Assembly (NCBI GenBank): GCA_029582155.1
Contig: CM055897.1
Location: forward strand, 1,450,501-1,514,500
Length of the DNA stretch: 64,000 bases
From: Panopea generosa
Lineage: Eukaryota > Mollusca > Bivalvia > Adapedonta > Hiatellidae
Direction: 5' to 3'
A program made the translations under genes and the position numbers. Below, one piece after another: positions 58,096 through 64,000 of the stretch. Position 1 is the stretch's first letter, and the number at the start of each line of letters is the position of its first letter. The notes under the pieces are model-generated. The model did no database searches. It was not told the DNA's origin and saw only the letters and a program-made list of their open reading frames with translations.

Positions 58096-61000
58096 TATTT
58101 AATGCTTCTTCGCCATTCGCCGGGCGCACAAAACGAGAAGTTGTAAGCCGTTTGACGACACAGATTCTTGAGATCAGAATAAAAAACAATCTTCTATGTT
58201 TTGACTATGTTTATTCAAGTTTATTAGCAACAGTTAACATTGTGCCTATGGCCATTTATCCATAGAAATCATTTACACACATTTAATAAAAATACGTCAC
58301 TGTATAGTTTAACAACTCAAGTATATCATAAAAACAACATCACGAAACAATTATGTTATCAAGGGATTTTCGCCTTACATCTGTTACTTTCGTTATAACA
58401 TTTTCTCAGTGACATGGTCTTCTCAGTAGTGAACATGAGAGAAATAAATTTATTTATCTATGGCCAACCTATAGGCTTATTAATCACATTTACGGTGCAA
58501 TAGTGTAATAAATCAATGACATGTTGTTTGTTTTTATATTAACCGAGTGTAATATCATTTCCGATTCATCGTTCGGTGTTTTCCGTATAACTCGACTCTC
58601 GTGCGTAAAATACCGAACTTCGTTTCAACTTCCCGGAATATATAAATGACGTCGATGAAAAAAATTATATAACGATCGGCAATGTCTCGCATAACATATT
58701 TTAGTCTGAACTTCTAGTGAGTGAGAATGACAAGATGTTGGTGTAATATCTTGACCTTAAAACGGGATCTTCAAAAATCTGTAAGGCGACTACCTTCCCT
58801 AGATTAAGCTGTGAAAAAGCCTAGTAAACAATTTTGTTAAAACTATACAATATATAAATTTTTCTCAGGCTTCTTTATGGCAGACCAAACGTTGCAATAT
58901 TGTATAACTCATTTTCATTTGTGATCTTAAATTGTACAGATATGGTGTCACAGTTAAATCTGATGTTCATTATTCCGCCAAAACGAGATACCAATTCCAA
59001 TATTTTCATGTCCAGAGCAATTCTATAAAACATTGATGAAGAATTCTTACCAAAACTGTAATTTATTGTAATAAAGGGGTATTATCTAATACATCCACAT
59101 GAAAATACAATTCAACATCCCAATTTCGTGGTCTTTTTACGTTTTTGAATCCTGTAAAGCCCGCAAAAACCCTGTCCAAACCTGAGGTGTGCTGTCAAAC
59201 CTGAGGTGTGCTGCCTGAGTCTATGTAAAGAACACAGAATTGTTTTAAAACAGTAAAATGTATACCATTTTGAATACTCCCAATATCAAAATTATCTTAA
59301 ATATGATTAAAGTACATAGCAGACTTGAAAAACAATAATTTTGGTATAAACAACTGATGTCCAAACAAATCCAGTAAATAACGTTTTATTTTTACGCATG
59401 TAGTATGATATTAAAGTTCAAGAATATTATAATAAATATTGATCATTAAAACACACAAACATAGTTAATATAATCTTATGAACTATTTCAGCTTTAAGCG
59501 TACAATAAATATCAACATTTTTAAATCAAAGTAGATTCCTCCAGAAGTTACCTGAAATGTGGATTACGTTATCTGCCTCTTATCTGACAATCAATAACTA
59601 TTCAAAAAGGGCATACACGAAACTATATCAGAATAATGAAAATGTTTTAGAAACGAAAGTCATAAAAATTAAAATATTTACCAGATTATGAAGAATTGTG
59701 AACTACGTAACAATGAATTACATTACTGCAATTTGTGCTCCATCGATGATAAATAATCCTACTAATTAGTAGAGTAATATATCACCGGATTATATAATAA
59801 TCTTCACGATGTTACCGCCCTTGTTTTGGAAGCGGGAATATTTTTGTTCTTCCTCGTATGTTTTTTTTTTGTTGTAATTTGCTGGTATGTACACATGTTT
59901 TAATGCTATTAAAGGTGTCTTTTAAAATTTTCCCTTTTAGCGTTAGATGTCATCAAAATAAAACGTAGAAGGTAAGAAATATGTGATGTTTCAATATCAA
60001 AATTGTTTTTAAAAAATCCATAGTTCGATCCGTTTTTTAAGCATAAACATCGGGAGTACCGTTTATTTGGAAATCGTTTTCTTCTGTTCAGACGTGAGGC
60101 GAGTTTGACATTTAGAGCTCTGCCTCGCCTTCAAAATCGGCCTCTATCGTTGTTTTAATCCCGAATTCAACCCTTATACCTACATATATATTGACAAATA
60201 ACATATAAACGTATAATAAGACTAAATTCTCCGACGATAAAAAAACATGGTAAAAAGAAATACGCCAAAGTGTGATCGGTACAGAGAGCGAGGAGGTAGT
60301 ACAGAACACGTTCTATGAAAATAAGAACGAAATAATTATATGAGTTGTGTACAACAGAATTGCCGAAACGCATTGAGCATTGTTTCCATCCCGCTGAAAA
60401 ACTTGAATGCCACAACATACCCGTAAAAAAAATCAATAAATTAACAGAAAATGTTTTGTCAGTTTGAAAATAATGTGGATGGACTTTTAAATACAATAAG
60501 CCTACACAACTTAAAAATGTCATACATAGGCTACCCAATAATGAATAATTTCTAATGCAGAACTTGGCTGGCCTATTTATTTTATTTGGTCCATATCAAC
60601 ATCTTGTATCTAGGTCTACTTACTGAACAGCCAATTGTTGATTATTAGAGCTTTATCGAAAATGGAGATTAAAGAAAGGCGAATCTAGAACATTTTACCA
60701 GCTCGATGGTGTGTGGAATAGGAGGTATTTCACAGGGGTTGGATTCCTTGTCGCCCCTAATACCACATATATATATAGCAGTGTTACAAACATCCGTTAC
60801 GGTATATCTGATTACCTACACTACAGTGTACACACTGGTGCCTGCACTCGATCGGTGAACAGTTTGTTGTCGCTTGATGGTTTTTAGCCCCATTTTACAA
60901 GCACGAGTCATTCTATAGTAAGCTTATGATGTCACATCATAGAAACATGAGTTCACGTCATGGTATGATGTAAGAACTGTAGAAAAAAACTTATAGGAAA

Positions 61001-61489
61001 GTGTCTAACCAAATAAATATGCGTAACAGCTGAATTTTAAGTCCATTGTGATTTCAATATTCAACCGTGTCGGGTGTTTCCATGGTGAACAAAGGTATTA
61101 ATCTACAATATCTTGTCACACTGTGACCTCAAATCATAACCTCCAATTATTTTTATTTAAACTATGTTACATCTTTAAATGTAGCAACCGTTTCATTTTT
61201 CATTCCTGTCATGAATCGTACAAATCTACCCCCAAGTAATTTTCGGCCGATCCAAAACAACTTCATGGTTTCTGGGAAATGTCTCAGTTGCCTTATATCA
61301 TGTGTATCAAATCATTCTACCAAGTCGCACCATAGTTGAAATGAAATGTTGTTCAAAGGGATTGTTTTTCTTTTACTTGACTGAAGAATGTTCTTATCAC
61401 TCCACTCATCACTTAAAACGGTTATATTGTACATAAATTTAAGAATTTATTGGAACATACTTGAATGTCGCCCACAGGATGTTGACAAA
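58096..61489. other. Non-coding stretch with a possible LINE 3' tail
   Basis: At about 58200-58262, read on the minus strand, gccataggcacaatgttaac and then aataaacttgaataaac resemble LINE-type 3' ends. The rest, about 3 kb, shows no gene, RNA or repeat I can name. Confidence 0.35.
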
Positions 61490-61912
61490 TTTGGTCAATT
61501 TTTTAAAGACTTTTATTTTTTCGATAAAACCCTGGAACCGGACTACTTTTACGTTTCTCGCGTAAACAAAGAAACATCGACATTTTGATGGTCAGTTTAA
61601 CCATATACGAACTTAAATGGCGTCCACAACGGTTCCAAGCGTTTTTTAATAATAAAACACAACGAAAACAAACGTAGATCTGGTCCTAGCTGTTTTCTTC
61701 GGGTTATTGTTTTATAGATTTCTTTGATTCAGCGATTTAACCAGGCGTCACAACCAGACCATACATTATTTTGAGAAACAATGGAGTAGGTCATAAAATG
61801 TTTAGATGTGAGATGTATAGTGTACCATTGAACACAATCCTGGTTTATCGAACGTGAATACTAGTCGTTGACAAAAATTTCCACAGGAAAAATTAAATAA
61901 AAACATGTACAT
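61490..61912. repeat. Copy of the actin-like gene 1 upstream block
   Basis: Collinear with 10190-10625 from aaagacttttattttttcga through accggactacttttacgttt to actagtcgttgacaaaaatt. There is no actin exon beside it, so only the upstream block was duplicated, or it is a dispersed repeat. Confidence 0.8.
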
Positions 61913-62438
61913 GTAGATCTTGTTGAAGTTCAGAAGAAGACGATCGTGAGACTATGTAAATACACAAACCTTGCACGTAAAAGTTGTTTAAAACGTTCCA
62001 AATTCGGATTCTCCATCAATGAGCGTGAATTTATATGACCTTCGTAAATATTGACACATTTTTTAAAAACAAACATGTAGGAAAAAAACTAAACAATGAC
62101 GTCAGCGTCTACGTATATATACACACACTGCGTGGGTATTTCCTGGAATTATTGATTTTTTATTTGTCTGAATCGAGAGATAAAAGGCGGGTGTTTAATT
62201 TTTCACCGCAATATATTTCGTAATTTTACCATAAACCAACTAATGTTACAGAGTTAAGCTGATAATTGAAACAATAACCGCTACGATATTATTGGATATA
62301 AGATCTAGAGAATTTGATGTCCACCGGGACAAAGGTGATGTATTCTTACGCGTTTACTTTGTAGAGTATAGTTATTTTTTTATTTTTTTTTTATTAACTT
62401 GAGGAGTCTCAAATTTAATATAATCATCAGGATTGGAA
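61913..62438. other. Non-coding stretch, nothing recognised
   Basis: AT-rich sequence without a recognised gene or repeat. Confidence 0.35.
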
Positions 62439-62581
62439 TTATAAGGATTTAATTCATTTTTTCTAGTTTTTATGCATGTGTAAAGAATGTCGAATCAATT
62501 CGGACTTTATTTGATTTGTGCGTGATTCGACATTCTTTACACATGCATAAAAACCAGAAAAAATGAATTTAATCCTATAAT
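62439..62581. repeat. Long hairpin: inverted repeat with ~58-bp arms
   Basis: Left arm 62439-62497 (ggatttaattcattttttct, then atgcatgtgtaaagaatgtc) and right arm 62523-62581 are near-perfect complements with a few mismatches, separated by about 25 nt. No TIR-like flank was identified. Confidence 0.85.
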
Positions 62582-62924
62582 CAAATATTAAAAATACTAA
62601 CTTGTCAATTGTATTAATTGTGAAATATGACAAGTTGCCAGTTAATGCGGATACCACCGACTGTCAATAATGAATTTTATACATCGTGATGGATAGAGAG
62701 TATTGGAATTGACACCCGGGGGTATCGGACGATGCATGATCGATGCCTATCCTGTATTAACCACATCTCATATCTTGTTTCATGCAATTATGAGGAAAAC
62801 ACTGAAATGTTTCTATGGTTTTTATTTGAATGAGCTACGATTTTCTTACAATAATTACTTCATAATTGGTCAATATGAGTTTTCCCCCTTTTGCAAGCGC
62901 ATTACTATCAATTCATGGTTTGTG
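62582..62924. other. Non-coding stretch, nothing recognised
   Basis: Between the hairpin and the SINE; no gene or repeat recognised. Confidence 0.35.
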
Positions 62925-63152
62925 AGTTTGAATCCCTGTCCGACCACAGTATCCGTGATGACTGATATATGACATAACGTCCGTCTCATTGTCATTCGTC
63001 TTGTACCGCTGATTCAAGTGGGAAAACTATCAGTTACTTGCTGATTTGGTGTACTCGAGTACTGGTAAATCTTCCAGGACCCTGGGAAGGAGAAGTTAAC
63101 TGATCGTCTTTTAGCCCTAGATGGCATAACGATGATATTCAAACAAACAAAT
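62925..63152 (+). mobile_element. 5'-truncated SINE (group A)
   Basis: Begins near box B (gagtttgaatccctgtccg) and carries the family body gtactcgagtactgg and tail gttaactgatcgtcttttag ending in attcaaacaaacaaa. Confidence 0.8.
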
Positions 63153-63758
63153 GGCGACTCTCAGGACCTTTAATTCTTTGTGAGTGAAAATATTTGCTAC
63201 AATCCGTTAAAACATTTTGTTTGTATTTAGATTTAACAGTATTTCATATTCAGGATGTAAATATTCTGTAGTTATAATTGTGTGTTTTTACAACTTCAAA
63301 TAAACATTGTTTTACGATTGATGTGAATTAAATTCTCACTGAACTATGCAATATAATTCATTAGCATGCAATTTACTGTTGATCATTGGCCTTATGGTTT
63401 TTTTTCTTCAAACACTAACTTGATATGCCGTTCTTTTAAACATATATTTGTAGTAATCGTTTGGTTCTTTGTATGAAATGCAAATTATAATTGTCGTTTG
63501 ATGTGTACACGATTATTTTTCAAATTGTTATTACAGCAGTTGAAGGATTGTATGTTTTTGTTAATGCTGTGTTTAATAAAGAAAATTGAATAATAAACGT
63601 CCTTGTGTGCAGCATGCAGTACAATGCATTTAAAGGTCACGCAAATTACAAAGGTACCTGGATGCCTTTTTTCAACGACAAATTTTTTTAGGAGGTGGGG
63701 AAGGTAGGAGGGGGGTGGTCGTGCAATACTTTTGGTTTAAAAATCTGAAAGTTCATTC
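63153..63758. other. Non-coding stretch, nothing recognised
   Basis: AT-rich with no recognised gene or repeat. Confidence 0.35.
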
Positions 63759-63895
63759 TTGCTGTAAAGTTGTAGATGTGTATTGTGTTTGTTGTATAAT
63801 ACATTATTGTTGTAAAGTTGTAGATGTGTATTGTTTTTGTTGTATTATACATTATTATTGTAAAGTTATAGATATGTATTGTGTTTGTTGTTTTT
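63759..63895. repeat. 48-bp tandem repeat, three units
   Basis: Units start at about 63763, 63811 and 63859 (tgtaaagttgtagatgtgta, then ttgtgtttgttgtataatac and attat). The third is the most diverged. Confidence 0.85.
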
Positions 63896-64000
63896 AAACA
63901 AAGTGGTGTTTATATGGGAAGACCAGCTGTTCAGACAACAAGCCTGAATAGCATGATATTGAGAATTGTTTCAAACTCAAATAAAAACTATACGCTTGGA

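Noticed and set aside
62439-62581. MicroRNA precursor
   Set aside because: Arms are too long and too perfect for an animal pre-miRNA; recorded as an inverted repeat.

Overview
This is eukaryotic, AT-rich, repeat-laden DNA, most likely a bivalve mollusc nuclear genome. Genes are few, spliced and far apart. tRNA-derived SINEs, non-LTR retrotransposons, a hAT transposon, TIR elements and kilobase-scale minisatellites fill most of the window. The species call is an inference from gene and repeat style; no marker gene fixes it.

Host genes. (1) A divergent actin-like gene on the minus strand (exons 9895-10011 and 4826-5824, 371 aa). (2) A second, different actin-like gene on the plus strand (exons 20677-20799 and 20960-22003, 388 aa). 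Both share a phase-0 intron near codon 40 and both have lost several nucleotide-binding and catalytic residues of actin. (3) A nearly identical but broken copy of gene 2 at 23397-28256, split by a 3.5 kb hAT transposon. (4) A single-exon gene of unknown function, 31287-32126 (279 aa). (5) Two paralogous secreted or ER-type prolyl 4-hydroxylase-like genes on the minus strand, 42561-43844 and 53409-54683, related to transmembrane P4H (P4HTM).

Mobile elements. A hAT element (23769-27296) carries a frameshifted DUF4371-type transposase, an upstream OTU-like half-domain ORF and a putative TATA/CRE promoter. A LINE (47972-52305) lies between the two P4H genes; its two ORFs are in the same frame separated by one UAG. 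A LINE 3' relic lies at 22440-23105. A 640-bp TA-flanked element is built of palindromes (13221-13860), and a TIR element (19754-20610) abuts actin-like gene 2. At least three SINE groups are scattered throughout.

Tandem repeats. 48-bp (408-695), ~33-bp (3283-3843), ~30-bp (5998-6590), a CCA-rich tract of 2 kb (6863-8888), 40-bp satellite of 4.6 kb (13901-18491), 21-bp (34074-34205), 42-bp of 2.6 kb (38085-40660), 21-bp (55415-56056) and 48-bp (63759-63895). Long open frames inside these arrays are by-products of repeat composition.

Layout: 0-13 kb actin-like gene 1 and its repeat-filled intron; 13-20.6 kb repeat block; 20.6-28.3 kb actin-like gene 2 and its broken duplicate; 28-42 kb sparse, with one unknown gene and the 42-bp array; 42-55 kb P4H pair around a LINE; 55-64 kb repeats and non-coding sequence.
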